A stretch of 64,000 nt of DNA from Salipaludibacillus aurantiacus (GCF_900111295.1 NZ_FOGT01000020.1:22079-86078); one strand, 5' to 3'. Numbered from the stretch's first letter, positions 45,758 through 54,771 are shown. Translations and numbers: made by a program. The notes: generated from the sequence alone by a model not told the origin.

Positions 45758-45792
45758 AAAAAGGAGTTGCAGATATCTGCAACTCCTTTTTC
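45758..45792. terminator. Bidirectional terminator before yutI
   Basis: AGGAGTTGCAGAT and ATCTGCAACTCCT form a perfect palindrome with A and T runs, between convergent genes. Confidence 0.9.
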
Positions 45793-45803
45793 TTTAAAGA
45801 AAA

Positions 45804-46040
45804 TTAGAATACTTGTTCTAATTCTGTTACTCCTGGAACCTCTTCCAACAAAGCACGCTCAATACCTGCTTTTAAAGTAATTGTTGAACTTGGGCATGAA
45901 CCGCAAGCTCCCATAAGACGAACTTTAACCACGCCGTCTTCAATATCTACAAGTTCAACGTCCCCTCCATCACGAAGTAAAAACGGACGCAATTTATCGA
46001 GCACTTCTTGCACTTGGGCTTCCATTGTTTCTGTTGCCAT
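45804..46040 (-). CDS. yutI: NfuA-like Fe-S carrier protein YutI
   Basis: The 78-residue NifU C-terminal domain protein has the cluster-binding Cys pair in [18 protein letters not shown]. It receives [4Fe-4S] clusters from the SUF scaffold and gives them to target proteins such as LipA. AAAGGAGTGTTCAGATT precedes ATG 46040; the longer frame to 46097 has no ribosome site. YutI in B. subtilis is longer (111), but the 70-80 residue form is common in relatives. Confidence 0.9.
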   Translation of the reverse strand: MATETMEAQVQEVLDKLRPFLLRDGGDVELVDIEDGVVKVRLMGACGSCPSSTITLKAGIERALLEEVPGVTELEQVF

Positions 46041-46203
46041 AATCTGAACACTCCTTTCTTTACAATTATTATAATATTCTTCACGGAAAAAATCCATGGG
46101 GAGGGGTTAATTTTTTCGGTAATTAATATGAACATTGTGTGTATAGTGGTAATCTCATTTAACGCCTGCTAATGTGATAAAATAACAATAGCAGGAGGTG
46201 GGA

Positions 46204-46518
46204 ATGATGAACCCGGTTTATATAACTGTTTATGGCGCAGAGCAGAAATGCGCGAGTTGTATCCATTTACCAAGTGCCCTTGAAACAAAAGAATGGCTTG
46301 AGGCAGCAATCACACGTAAATTTCCTGATTATCCGATAACTGTGGAATATTGCGACATTAAGCAGCCAAAGACGGAAGAAGAAAGATCTTTTTCTGAAAA
46401 AATTCTCGAAGATGAATATTTTTATCCTCTCGTCGTTCTGAACGGGGAAGTTGCAGGAGAAGGAAATCCTAGGCTATCTGCTATTTACGGGTTAATTGAA
46501 CAGGAACAAAAAAAGTAG
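46204..46518 (+). CDS. yuzD: YuzD family protein (DUF1462)
   Basis: The 104-residue thioredoxin-like protein has ITVYGAEQKCASCIHLPSA with a Cys-x-x-Cys pair and the C-terminal FYPLVVLNGEVAGEGNPRL, characteristic of YuzD. Divergent from yutI and next to yutJ as in B. subtilis. AGGAGG is five bases from ATG 46204 and eight from a second ATG (46207); both are usable. Function unknown; a thiol-redox or Fe-S role is suggested only by neighbours. Confidence 0.85.
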   Translation: MMNPVYITVYGAEQKCASCIHLPSALETKEWLEAAITRKFPDYPITVEYCDIKQPKTEEERSFSEKILEDEYFYPLVVLNGEVAGEGNPRLSAIYGLIEQEQKK

Positions 46519-46547
46519 CTCCGGCAGTGGCTGGCGCTACTTTTTTG
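46508..46547. terminator. Terminator between yuzD and yutJ
   Basis: AAAAAAAGTAGC and GCTACTTTTTT pair across a 16-base loop between convergent genes. Confidence 0.75.
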
Positions 46548-46574
46548 TTTATAAGGATTAGGAAGACCATAAAA

Positions 46575-47648
46575 TTAAGAACCTGAGTGATGCTTGTACA
46601 TCCACAAAACTCCAGACTTTAGAACCCGGGGAATTCTGCCAGTAAGCGATTTTTCTCCCATCAGGCCAAAACCGTGTTTTTTTCCTAACGAGCCTAACGT
46701 TCCTTTAAGTTTAATTTTAGGCATTTCTTCAGGGTAAGGTTCGTCCTTCCATTTTTTGTTTAATAGCATGGCAACCCGCTCAGCCTGAGCTTCAGCAAGC
46801 TGCGCACTTGGAGCATGGGTGGAGCATGCACAGTCGCCAATTACAAATACATTCTCATAATTGTGAAGGTGGTGGTACTTCGTAGTGTGTAACCGCCCCA
46901 TGTGGTCCTGTTCTACATTTTCAAGGTTTCGGACAATTTTATTAGCCTGAATCCCTGCAGTCCAGATAATAGCGTCAGCTTCTACTGGTTCATCATGATT
47001 ATAAAGAGTGTGTCTCTCGACCTTGGTGATGTTAGCTTTATTAATAATTTTCACATCGTTTTCAACTAACCAGTCGGTTACATAATTATACAATTTAGCG
47101 GGGAACATAGATAAGATGTTTTCTCCTCTGTCGAAAAGCATAATTTCAAGGTCCGGTCTGCTTTCCCGTAATTCACTCGCTAATTCGACCCCGCTAAGTC
47201 CTCCGCCTACAATACAGACTCTGCCGTTTGGCCTAACGCTCTGGAGCACCTGGTAGGTTTTCCTGGCACGTCGCATACTTTGGATGCTTAAAGTATTTTC
47301 CTGAGCGCCTGGCACACCATGATGTTTATCCTCACACCCTAAACCAATAATTAAATCATCATAGCTGATAAACTCTCCTGACTGGAGTTCTACCTTATTA
47401 TCATCTAAATGAATATCCGTCACCACTTCAAACTTTAGTTCGAGGCGGACGTCGTTTGGAAAAGAAATACGTAAATGGCGGTCAGCAACTGTACCTGCCG
47501 CTAGAGCATAAAACTCTGTTTTTAAACTGTGATAGGCTTCTTTCTCAATTAATGTAACCGATACATCTCTGACATCTTTTTCATTTAAAAGCTTCTGGAT
47601 TACCCGAAGCCCTCCGTAGCCTCCACCTAAAATAACAAGGTTTCGCAC
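46575..47648 (-). CDS. yutJ: NADH dehydrogenase-like flavoprotein YutJ
   Basis: The 357-residue protein is a type-II NADH dehydrogenase-like flavoprotein with the FAD motif NLVILGGGYGGLRVIQKL, the NADH motif GRVCIVGGGLSGVELASEL and VFVIGDCACS near the C-terminus. AAAGGGGG lies before GTG 47648; the 18 extra codons to 47702 lie beyond it. It pairs on the chromosome with YumB at 52572, giving two such enzymes. Whether YutJ reduces quinone or another acceptor is not known. Confidence 0.85.
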   Translation of the reverse strand: MRNLVILGGGYGGLRVIQKLLNEKDVRDVSVTLIEKEAYHSLKTEFYALAAGTVADRHLRISFPNDVRLELKFEVVTDIHLDDNKVELQSGEFISYDDLIIGLGCEDKHHGVPGAQENTLSIQSMRRARKTYQVLQSVRPNGRVCIVGGGLSGVELASELRESRPDLEIMLFDRGENILSMFPAKLYNYVTDWLVENDVKIINKANITKVERHTLYNHDEPVEADAIIWTAGIQANKIVRNLENVEQDHMGRLHTTKYHHLHNYENVFVIGDCACSTHAPSAQLAEAQAERVAMLLNKKWKDEPYPEEMPKIKLKGTLGSLGKKHGFGLMGEKSLTGRIPRVLKSGVLWMYKHHSGS

Positions 47649-47788
47649 GGGATCAACCCCCTTTAATCGTGCAAAGGAGAGTAAACCGCTGAATAACGAC
47701 AACGCTTACCTTTGCTTCCTACGATAGATTATGACAAATTAGTGACAGTTTAAATATATCAGCTTTTCAGGAATTCTACAACGGATAA

Positions 47789-47802
47789 TGAAAGCGCTTA
47801 TA
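47789..47802 (+). promoter_or_regulatory. cre-like site between yutJ and yuzB
   Basis: TGAAAGCGCTTATA matches 12 of 14 positions of the CcpA cre consensus TGAAARCGYTTTCA as I know it. A -10-like TATAAT follows at 47811-47816, so binding could affect yuzB. Candidate only. Confidence 0.4.
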
Positions 47803-47903
47803 TATATTAGTATAATTGTTGGGTTGTTTAGCAGTTGACAATGGCAGATGAGGAAGGTAGCATAAACGGGAAAGTTTCTGTATATACCCAGAGGTGAATA
47901 TAA

Positions 47904-48140
47904 ATGAATCCAATTATTGAATTTTGCGTAAGCAATCTGGCGAGCGGTACGCAAAAAGTAAAAGAAGAACTTGAAAAAGACCCAGACCTTGATGTACTGG
48001 AATATGGCTGCCTCAGTTTTTGCGGCCAATGCGCAAGAAGTAAATTTGCTCTTGTTAACGGAGAAGTGGTTACAGGGGAAACTAATGAGGAACTCCTCAA
48101 AAACATTTACAAATATCTAGAAGAAAACCCAATGTTCTAA
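47904..48140 (+). CDS. yuzB: YuzB family protein (DUF1450)
   Basis: The 78-residue protein has [19 protein letters not shown] and [20 protein letters not shown], with three Cys in the second block, characteristic of YuzB. It resembles small thioredoxin-like ferredoxins but has no proven cofactor. Length equals the B. subtilis protein (78). It is next to yutJ as expected and has its own terminator. Confidence 0.9.
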   Translation: MNPIIEFCVSNLASGTQKVKEELEKDPDLDVLEYGCLSFCGQCARSKFALVNGEVVTGETNEELLKNIYKYLEENPMF

Positions 48141-48146
48141 AAAGAG

Positions 48147-48180
48147 TAATACCCGGCCCTTTGGAGGCCGGGTATTGTTT
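48147..48180 (+). terminator. Terminator after yuzB
   Basis: AATACCCGGCC pairs with GGCCGGGTATT, loop CTTTGGA, then GTTTG. Confidence 0.85.
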
Positions 48181-48309
48181 GTGGGGAGGAATGCAGCACA
48201 CAACGAAAACAATAATAACAACACACGTTCGTTTTATATTTTAGTTGTATTCCCCCGCAGTGTCCATTAACATATAAATAATCAGAATTAAATTCGGGGG
48301 AGTTATTAT

Positions 48310-48546
48310 ATGAAACCAATACCTTTTGACCATACATGGCCTTATGACCTTCAAATGGGTGATATATACTTGCCTGCGTGTCCATACTGCGGTAATGATA
48401 ATGTAATGACAAATATGTCTTTAAATGCCCTGAAACGAGCTAAAGAAGGGGTGAAGGCGAGGGTTAACATGCCTTGCTGCAGAAAAACAATGATTGTCAT
48501 TGAAGCAGATGAAGACTACCTATGGACAAGTGAGAAGCTCAGGTAG
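48310..48546 (+). CDS. Small cysteine-rich protein, zinc-ribbon-like
   Basis: The 78-residue hydrophilic protein has CPYCGNDNVMT (Cys-x-x-Cys) and later PCCRKTMIVIEADEDYLW (a second Cys pair), which suggests one zinc ribbon. GGGGGAG lies seven bases before ATG 48310. I do not recognise a named family; it does not belong to the B. subtilis block that I can recall. A dispersed repeat follows. Confidence 0.6.
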   Translation: MKPIPFDHTWPYDLQMGDIYLPACPYCGNDNVMTNMSLNALKRAKEGVKARVNMPCCRKTMIVIEADEDYLWTSEKLR

Positions 48547-48596
48547 CAGCCTGTTCCTGAAGTTTAAGATCCACCAGTTTATTTAAGCTGGCCTTA

Positions 48597-49113
48597 AAGA
48601 GAAGGCTGGGACAAAAGGATAGAATAATAAAGAACAGCCGAACAAAATTTTAATTTTGTTCGGCTATTCTTTTTGAGAAAAAGAGTGATTTCAGTCCCCC
48701 AGGCGGACGCTTGCCCAGGGCTTGTCCTTTTAATCTGCCGATTCACTCTCGGCGAAGGCTTATACCACAGGCATAAGTGCAGCATAGGTCATTAGGATCT
48801 TCGGCTAACCCCTTCACGTCCTGTGAAAACGCCGAAGTCACCACATCGGTGTGGAAGTTCGCTGTGTTTTCTTTACCAGCGGGCTTGTCTTCAACTAACT
48901 TTCCCGAAGAACTACTTAGGGAAAGTGGATTTTCAGACTTCGCTCATCCTCTGGGTGTCCTCGCCTTCGTTCGTTCATCGGAATAATAATGTATTTAGAG
49001 GGTGAGTTTTTCTACATGATTGGCTAACATTCAACTTAGCCTGGAGCTTCGTTGAATTGGATCTTCAGACTGCGTTTAAACCCTGTGGCATCACCGCCTT
49101 CTGTCCTTCAATC
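48597..49113 (+). repeat. Dispersed intergenic repeat, copy B (compound)
   Basis: This region starts AAGGCTGGGACAAAA, has a terminator-like hairpin (AGCCGAACAAAATT with AATTTTGTTCGGCT), then CCCAGGCGGACGCTTGCCC, all as in copy A (35346). After about 300 bases of related fragments, the block GCTTCGTTGAATTGGATC and TCTTCAGACTGCG with TCACCGCCTTCTG recurs, again as in copy A. A related block (TTTTCAGACTTCGCTCATCC, then TGTCCTCGCCTTCG) sits between. So copy B is like copy A with one or two extra units inside. No protein is supported in 48547-49220. Confidence 0.7.
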
Positions 49114-49220
49114 AAAAACTCAGGCTATTTAATAATTGGTAAAACTAAAAGTGGCCTTGTCTTTAGTTATGGTTCTCTTTTTACTCTTATCAGCCGGACT
49201 TCATCAACAGACAAACATAC

Positions 49221-49260
49221 AAAAAACCGAAGCTGCGCATTTACGCGCAGCTTCGGTTTT
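49221..49260. terminator. Terminator of mqnE
   Basis: AAAACCGAAGCTGCGC pairs with GCGCAGCTTCGGTTTT around ATTTAC; works in both directions. Confidence 0.85.
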
Positions 49261-49264
49261 ACTT

Positions 49265-50359
49265 TTAATACTCTTTAATAACATTGTAGAAAGTGTCACG
49301 CTCGACTGGCTTCTTGTCGGCGCCTTTTATCAGATGAATCAGTTCCTCACGAGTTAAGCCTTGGGAAGTTAACGCACCGACAGAGTGGGAAATACGCTCT
49401 TCAATCAGCGTCCCGTGAATATCGGAACTTCCGAATGACAGAGCCATCTGTGTTAATTGCGGACCAATATTGATCCAGTAGGCTTTAATGTGGTCAAAGT
49501 TATCAAGCATCAGCCTGCTGATCGCAATCGTACGCAAATCATCATAAGCAGAAGTCCGTCTTTTCAGCCCGGCATTGACACTTCTCGGCTGCATAGCTAA
49601 AGGTATGAAAACCATAAAGCCGTTTGTTTTATCCTGAAGCTGTCTTAACCGGTCCATATGAATTAATCGCTCTTCTTTTGATTCAATCGAACCGTAAAGC
49701 ATAGTAGCATGTGTTTTTAAACCAAGATCATGGGCGATTTCGTGAGCTTCAAGCCATTCATAAGTGGAAGCCTTATCAGGGCTCATCTTAGCTCGATAAC
49801 GTTCCGTAAGTATTTCTGCACCGCCGCCAGGAAGCGTGTCCAGCCCGGCCTTGATTAGCTCTTCCATAACTTCTCTCATGGTTAAGCCGGCGTGGCGGGC
49901 AAAAAATTCAATTTCAGCTCCTGTATAGGCTTTTACCGTGCACTGAGGGTAATGCTTTTTCAGCGTACGGATCGTATCTAAGTAGTAATCAAAAGGAACG
50001 TCTGTATTATGGCCGCCGACAATATGGAATTCGCGAATATTATCATTCCAGCGCTCTTCCACATATTTCAATAACTCTTCTTCATTCATTGTATATGCGC
50101 CTTCTTCACCAGGCTTACGCTTGAAACCGCAAAAGCCGCAGCTGGCTTCACACACATTTGTAGGGTTAATATACATATTCTGAATAAAGTAAACATTTTT
50201 ACCGTTTTTATTTTCATTTACCTGATTAGCAAGCTGGGCGACGGTGAGGTAATCTGTTGTTTCATAAAGCTTCAGGCCATCTTCTATCGTCAGCCGTTCA
50301 CCGTTCATTACTTTCTGTTTAATTCCTTCGAGATTCTGGTCTAGCAAAACCGAACTCAT
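49265..50359 (-). CDS. mqnE: Aminofutalosine synthase MqnE
   Basis: The 364-residue radical-SAM enzyme joins enolpyruvyl-benzoate to adenosine and yields aminofutalosine in the futalosine route to menaquinone. The cluster cysteines C70, C74 and C77 are in NVCEASCGFCGFKR, and AGLDTLPGGGAEIL with ATMLYGSIESKEERL are typical of MqnE/MqnC. It is MqnE and not MqnC because it is longer at the N-terminus and has VKAYTGAEIEFFAR. Its presence means this organism uses the futalosine pathway, unlike B. subtilis with the Men route. AAAGGCGGGGATTGAA precedes ATG 50359. Confidence 0.85.
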   Translation of the reverse strand: MSSVLLDQNLEGIKQKVMNGERLTIEDGLKLYETTDYLTVAQLANQVNENKNGKNVYFIQNMYINPTNVCEASCGFCGFKRKPGEEGAYTMNEEELLKYVEERWNDNIREFHIVGGHNTDVPFDYYLDTIRTLKKHYPQCTVKAYTGAEIEFFARHAGLTMREVMEELIKAGLDTLPGGGAEILTERYRAKMSPDKASTYEWLEAHEIAHDLGLKTHATMLYGSIESKEERLIHMDRLRQLQDKTNGFMVFIPLAMQPRSVNAGLKRRTSAYDDLRTIAISRLMLDNFDHIKAYWINIGPQLTQMALSFGSSDIHGTLIEERISHSVGALTSQGLTREELIHLIKGADKKPVERDTFYNVIKEY

Positions 50360-50626
50360 TTCAATCCCCGCCTTTGTAAAAGTGTTAATAGTCTGACTAT
50401 ATGTGATTAAATAGTTTTAAATAGGAGCATAAGCCCATTTCGTTTCCCGAAACTCCTTTTATCTTACCATCATTTTGACAAGCTTGCCAAAAATAAATTC
50501 AGAAGGCCATTCACAGGCTTTTTGAAGAAAGTGGGCTGAACACTAATTACAATCCGGTTTCTTGAAGGTCACATTAATAGCCGTTATAATGGATATAAGA
50601 TTCACAGAGACAGGAGGGTTTGACAC

Positions 50627-50977
50627 ATGTTAACAATTACTGAGGCCGCAGCAAGCCAGGTTAAACAGATGATGGCTGATGAAGAAGAGGCAAAGTACTT
50701 GCGTATTGGAGTTCAAGGCGGAGGCTGCAGCGGTCTGTCTTATGTTATGGGTTTTGCTGAAGAAGCGGGTGACGAAGATAAAAAGCTGGAAATTGAAGGT
50801 ATTGACGTTGTAATAGAAAAAGAAAATATCCCAATGCTTGAAGGCGTTAAGATTGATTATAAACAGAATATGATGGGCGGCGGATTTACCATTGATAATC
50901 CAAATGCCATCGCAAATTGCGGGTGCGGGTCCTCATTCCGTACTGCCACGAACGCGGGTACACCTGAAGACTGTTAA
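50627..50977 (+). CDS. yutM: ErpA/HesB-type Fe-S carrier YutM
   Basis: The 116-residue A-type carrier has the three cluster-binding Cys of the family: GGGCSGLSYVMGF, and the C-terminal pair in NCGCGSSFR. It delivers iron-sulfur clusters to apoproteins, downstream of SufBCD. GACAGGAGGGTTTGACAC precedes ATG 50627. It has its own terminator and no operon partner. In B. subtilis yutM lies in the same block. Confidence 0.9.
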   Translation: MLTITEAAASQVKQMMADEEEAKYLRIGVQGGGCSGLSYVMGFAEEAGDEDKKLEIEGIDVVIEKENIPMLEGVKIDYKQNMMGGGFTIDNPNAIANCGCGSSFRTATNAGTPEDC

Positions 50978-50983
50978 TAATCC

Positions 50984-51019
50984 AAAAGCCGGTTTCTTTA
51001 AAAAAAGAACCGGCTTTTA
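50984..51019 (+). terminator. Terminator after yutM
   Basis: AAAAGCCGGTTTCTTT pairs with AAGAACCGGCTTTT with an A-rich loop. Confidence 0.85.
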
Positions 51020-51136
51020 TTTATACAAAAAACCGGATTACGCATCGCATAATCCGGTCTGTATAGTCTCGTTTACCAGAAAAAAAACTCTCTCTGGAAA
51101 CAACTGTCTGATGTTTCATTCTTCTGGATAGCACTC

Positions 51137-52132
51137 TTAAAAAAGGCTGGAACTGTGTCCGGCTGTGGCGCTGGCCGTTGGATCAATGTAAACTTTGGCT
51201 TTGTTAATAGCGGTAGGTGCTTCACCAAATCCACACGCAATCAGTTTGACTTTACCTTCATACGTGGCAATATCCCCGCAGGCATAAATTCCTTCGATGT
51301 TAGTTTCCATATTTGAATTGACCTTAATTGAGTTTTTTTCGATTTCCAGACCCCATTCTTTAATCGGGCCAAGGTTAGAAATAAATCCATAGTTAACAAT
51401 TAAAGTATCAATATCTACTTTATGTGTTTTTTCACCGTTTTTCTCTTTTAGTGTAACGGCAGTTATTTTATCGCCGTCATGGTGTATTTCGTTGACTACA
51501 AAAGGTGTACGGACATTTATTTTATCAGAATTCATTAGCTGTTCAACACTGTGCTCGTGGGCACGGAACTTATTTCTCCGGTGAACAATTGTAATTTCTT
51601 CGGCTATGTCCTCAAGCATCAGAGTCCAGTCAACAGCTGAGTCGCCTCCCCCGGCTAAAACAACGCGGTCTCCGGCAAACTTAGTCAAGTCGCTTACGAA
51701 GTAATGAAGGTTTTTACCTTCAAACTGTTCAGCACCTTCAATATCTAATCGGCGGGGCTTAAATGCTCCAACCCCTGCTGTAATTATCACCGTTTTAGTA
51801 TAATGCTTTTCTTTCTCAGTCGTTAATGTGAAAATGTTGTCATCTCCCTTTTCAACATTTTCAACCGCCTGCTCCAACACAATTGTTGGGTCAAACTGTT
51901 TGGCTTGCTCTTCAAGGTTGTCTACTAATTCCTGTGCACGAACTTTCGGGAACCCAGCGACATCGTATATGTACTTCTCAGGATACAGCGCTGATAATTG
52001 TCCCCCTAACTGAGGCATTGCTTCAATAATTTTAACTTTTGCCTGCCTTAAACCTCCGTAAAAAGCTGTGAATAAGCCGACAGGGCCTCCCCCAATAATG
52101 GTAATATCGTATACTTCTCTCTCTTTTGACAA
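51137..52132 (-). CDS. yumC: Ferredoxin/flavodoxin-NADP+ reductase YumC
   Basis: The 331-residue thioredoxin-reductase-like flavoenzyme has [20 protein letters not shown] for [21 protein letters not shown] for NADPH and [21 protein letters not shown] at the C-terminus. It lacks the CxxC of thioredoxin reductase at the usual place, as in the ferredoxin-NADP reductase type (YumC). It reduces ferredoxins or flavodoxins with NADPH, or the reverse. The start is TTG 52132 after GGAGGTGTGAGG. It is divergent from yumB. Confidence 0.9.
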   Translation of the reverse strand: MSKEREVYDITIIGGGPVGLFTAFYGGLRQAKVKIIEAMPQLGGQLSALYPEKYIYDVAGFPKVRAQELVDNLEEQAKQFDPTIVLEQAVENVEKGDDNIFTLTTEKEKHYTKTVIITAGVGAFKPRRLDIEGAEQFEGKNLHYFVSDLTKFAGDRVVLAGGGDSAVDWTLMLEDIAEEITIVHRRNKFRAHEHSVEQLMNSDKINVRTPFVVNEIHHDGDKITAVTLKEKNGEKTHKVDIDTLIVNYGFISNLGPIKEWGLEIEKNSIKVNSNMETNIEGIYACGDIATYEGKVKLIACGFGEAPTAINKAKVYIDPTASATAGHSSSLF

Positions 52133-52365
52133 ACCTCACACCTCCACACTTATATTAGACAGTTGTTCCTTTATACATTATAATCTTTAACCCGCAGGAA
52201 AGAAAGACCCCCAAATTAATAAATCAAATTAATCAAAAAATTCTCAAAATAATACTTTATAGAAGCTTTTTAAGTTAAAAAACATTATAATAGTGTTAAG
52301 GAGATACAAAATAAAATTAATTGCAACTTTTCTTTAAAAAAGTTCGAAAAATCGTCGAAAAATAG

Positions 52366-52394
52366 TTGAAAATTCTTCACTTAACCCATATGAT
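52366..52394 (+). promoter_or_regulatory. Promoter candidate for yumB
   Basis: TTGAAA and TATGAT are 17 bases apart in the 440-base yumC-yumB intergenic region. The rest of the gap is AT-rich with no gene. Confidence 0.55.
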
Positions 52395-52475
52395 GATATA
52401 GGGAATACAACATAGTCTCCGTGCTGATAGGATTATCCGCAATCGTTTATAAAATTATTTTTTTATATCATGGTA

Positions 52476-52491
52476 CGTGAATTTTATCACA
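52476..52491. promoter_or_regulatory. FNR/CRP-like palindrome upstream of yumB
   Basis: CGTGAATTTTATCACA matches TGTGA-N6-TCACA at nine of ten defined bases. It lies downstream of the promoter candidate, so a bound regulator would repress. It does not fit the Rex box TTGTGAA-N4-TTCACAA. Confidence 0.4.
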
Positions 52492-52571
52492 AAGTGTCTC
52501 TGTAAAAAAGAGGTTGATATTGTGGTTAAACGGGAAAAATGGAGATTAAGATTAAGACTGGAGTGAGAAGA

Positions 52572-53780
52572 ATGAACAGAAAGCCCAAAATAGTGATTTT
52601 AGGTGCTGGTTATGGCGGGATGATGACAGCTTCAAGACTTCAAAAGGCGAATGCTTATCAGGATGCTGATATTACATTAGTCAATAAGCATAATTATCAT
52701 TACCAGACTACATGGCTGCATGAGCCGGCCGCAGGAACGCTGCATCATGACAGAACCCGGATGAAGATTGACAGGGTGATTGATACTAACAAAATCCAGT
52801 TTATTAAAGACTCAGTGACTGAGATTAAAAAGGATGAAAAGAAAGTGATCCTGGAAAAAGGGGAACTGGACTACGACTATCTCGTAATCGGTCTAGGATC
52901 TGAACCTGAAACATTCGGCATTCCAGGTGTTAAAGAACATGCTTTTTCAATCCGCAGTGTCAACTCTGTTCGTTTAATTCGCGAACATATTGAATATATG
53001 TTTGCTAATTATAATAAACAGGAAGAAAAACATGATGATCTGCTGACATTTGTAGTAGCCGGTGCAGGCTTTACCGGCATCGAGTTTGTAGGGGAATTAT
53101 CTGAGCGAATCCCTGAACTTTGTGAAGAATATGATATTGCAAGGGAAAAAGTAAAGCTTTATTCTGTGGAAGCAGCTCCGACAGCACTTCCGGGATTTGA
53201 TGAAGAGCTTGTGGAATATGCAATGAATCTGCTTGAAAGCAGAGGGGTTGAATTCAAAATCAATACTCCGATTAAAGAAGTACAAGACGGGGTAGTTCTC
53301 CTTGCCGACGGAGAAGAGATCAAGTCTCAGACAATTGTCTGGACGACAGGGGTACGCGGCAATTCCGTAATTGAGAAGTCTGGATTTGAAGCTATGCGGG
53401 GGCGTGTAAAGGTCGAAAAAGATTTGAGAGCTCCAGGGTATGATGATGTCTTTATTATTGGTGACTGTGCCCTCATTATTAATGAGGAAATTAACAGACC
53501 TTATCCTCCTACTGCACAGATTGCAATTCAGCAGGCTTACACATGCGCCAATAATCTGAAAGCGCTGCTTGCTGGTAAAACCGACATGGAAGAGTTCAAG
53601 CCTGACATCAAAGGTACAGTAGCTTCTCTTGGCGGAAAAGAAGCGATCGGTAAAGTAGGAGACAGAAAGCTATACGGCAACTCGGCTTCAGCTGTAAAGA
53701 AAATCATTGATAACCGTTACCTCTTCCTTCTTGGAGGTATGCCGCTAGTGCTTAAAAAAGGAAAATTAAACATTTTCTAA
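52572..53780 (+). CDS. yumB: Type-II NADH dehydrogenase YumB
   Basis: The 402-residue membrane-associated flavoenzyme oxidises NADH and reduces menaquinone without pumping protons. It has [17 protein letters not shown] for [21 protein letters not shown] for NADH and [23 protein letters not shown] is near the quinone side, and the C-terminus ([19 protein letters not shown]) is amphipathic for membrane binding. ATG 52572 has GGAGTGAGA upstream; the frame extends 11 codons further but is less likely. With YutJ it makes two NDH-2-like genes in the window. Confidence 0.9.
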   Translation: MNRKPKIVILGAGYGGMMTASRLQKANAYQDADITLVNKHNYHYQTTWLHEPAAGTLHHDRTRMKIDRVIDTNKIQFIKDSVTEIKKDEKKVILEKGELDYDYLVIGLGSEPETFGIPGVKEHAFSIRSVNSVRLIREHIEYMFANYNKQEEKHDDLLTFVVAGAGFTGIEFVGELSERIPELCEEYDIAREKVKLYSVEAAPTALPGFDEELVEYAMNLLESRGVEFKINTPIKEVQDGVVLLADGEEIKSQTIVWTTGVRGNSVIEKSGFEAMRGRVKVEKDLRAPGYDDVFIIGDCALIINEEINRPYPPTAQIAIQQAYTCANNLKALLAGKTDMEEFKPDIKGTVASLGGKEAIGKVGDRKLYGNSASAVKKIIDNRYLFLLGGMPLVLKKGKLNIF

Positions 53781-53790
53781 AAGTGCCATT

Positions 53791-53826
53791 AACTCACCGG
53801 ACAATAACTGTTCCGGTGAGTTTTAT
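53791..53826 (+). terminator. Terminator after yumB
   Basis: AACTCACCGG pairs with CCGGTGAGTT then TTATTG. Confidence 0.85.
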
Positions 53827-53921
53827 TGTTCTGTTTCTTCATTCCTTTATCGTTTAAAAGTGAAAAATTAAAATAGACAGGAAATATATCTTAATAGAAG
53901 AAATACAGAGTGAAAACAACT

Positions 53922-53935
53922 TGTTTACGCTTACA
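53922..53935 (-). promoter_or_regulatory. cre-like (CcpA) site upstream of yuiA
   Basis: On the minus strand TGTAAGCGTAAACA fits all but one position of the cre consensus WTGNAARCGNWWWCA. It lies about 100 bases before yuiA in its presumed promoter region, so CcpA control of the yuiABC genes is plausible. Confidence 0.5.
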
Positions 53936-54035
53936 CGGAGGATTGTCAGGTAATTTAACAGTTTTCAAAATGGTTTTTTTCTGATATTGTTATCTGAAAG
54001 TTCTGAATACTATTAATGATAAAGGGGGAGTCATC

Positions 54036-54164
54036 ATGGCATTTTCCAAGAAGAAATTAAAGTTAACCGATTGTCCTTATTGTACTGGGAAAGGATATTT
54101 CCAGCTGCTGCTGGGTGGCTCTGAAACGTGCTTTCACTGTCACGGATCAGGCAGAAAACACTGA
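54036..54164 (+). CDS. yuiA: YuiA-like small zinc-ribbon protein
   Basis: A 42-residue protein starts at ATG 54036 after AAAGGGGGAG. It contains two CxxC motifs, CPYCTGKGYFQLLLGG and TCFHCHGSGRKH, with the C-x-x-C-x-G-x-G pattern of a DnaJ-type zinc finger. It is in the place of yuiA in B. subtilis, between yumB and yuiB, and has its own terminator. It is below the usual ORF cut-off but the codon pattern, ribosome site and synteny support it. It may aid protein folding or RNA binding; unknown. Confidence 0.8.
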   Translation: MAFSKKKLKLTDCPYCTGKGYFQLLLGGSETCFHCHGSGRKH

Positions 54165-54197
54165 TAACTGTATAATATGATTTTAATTTGCTGATTT

Positions 54198-54230
54198 AAA
54201 CTTCCAGAGCCGCTCTGGAAGTTTTTCTTT
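54198..54230 (+). terminator. Terminator after yuiA
   Basis: AAACTTCCAGAGC and GCTCTGGAAGTTTTT around a single C. Confidence 0.85.
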
Positions 54231-54367
54231 GCTTAAACAGATTCAAAGGGAGCAGAACTGCTAAACATTTACTAGCTGGTAATTAAGAAATGAAACCGGA
54301 GAAAAGATGATTGACGTTCTTATAAGAATTAAGTAAACTAAAGTTTGATCTTATGGGGGTGAACCAC

Positions 54368-54688
54368 TTGTTAAATTTGCCGCAATTAATTATTGCCATT
54401 TTATTATATTTCGTTCTTTTTTTTGGAATAGGGTTTATTCTGAATATGCTGCTGCGGTCTACTTGGACAATGGCTGTTATTTACCCTGTCGTTATTTTCT
54501 TTATAGTTGACCAATCAGGATTTTTCAGCTATTTCACCAATCCCTCACCGTCTTTTTCCGCGCTGGCAGAAAACCTCATAGCCCTTACAACTGCCGATAT
54601 TATCATTTTGATAGCCGGCATGGGCGGAGCAGTGCTGTCTGGAGTAGCCAACCGTATGTTAAGAAATAGAGGTTATCAAATGTTTTAA
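54368..54688 (+). CDS. yuiB: YuiB family membrane protein
   Basis: The 106-residue protein has three hydrophobic segments (LPQLIIAILLYFVLFFGIG, then MAVIYPVVIFFIVD, then IIILIAGMGGAVLSG) and a basic tail RMLRNRGYQMF, as in YuiB. TTG 54368 with GGGGGTG upstream (spacing about six) gives a protein start MLNLPQL like relatives; ATG 54353 lies inside the ribosome site. Function unknown. It is followed by a terminator and then yuiC. Confidence 0.8.
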   Translation: MLNLPQLIIAILLYFVLFFGIGFILNMLLRSTWTMAVIYPVVIFFIVDQSGFFSYFTNPSPSFSALAENLIALTTADIIILIAGMGGAVLSGVANRMLRNRGYQMF

Positions 54689-54717
54689 CTCTCCTTTTAA
54701 AAAAAGGGGAGTTTTTT
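54686..54717 (+). terminator. Terminator after yuiB
   Basis: AACTCTCCTTTT pairs with AAAAGGGGAGTT then T7; overlaps the yuiB stop. Confidence 0.85.
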
Positions 54718-54771
54718 TGTATAGTCTTTTAAGGTTAAGGGCATCCTTAAATGATGAAAGGTGTGTGACTC

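Noticed and set aside
48597..49113. CRISPR-like array in the compound repeat
   Set aside because: The units are unequal, degenerate and not separated by spacers of fixed length, and no cas genes are present.
49136..49357. TTG frame with a signal-peptide-like start (VALSLVMVLFLLLSAG)
   Set aside because: It begins in the compound repeat, passes through the terminator of mqnE and into antisense mqnE; no ribosome site. A small remnant cannot be excluded.
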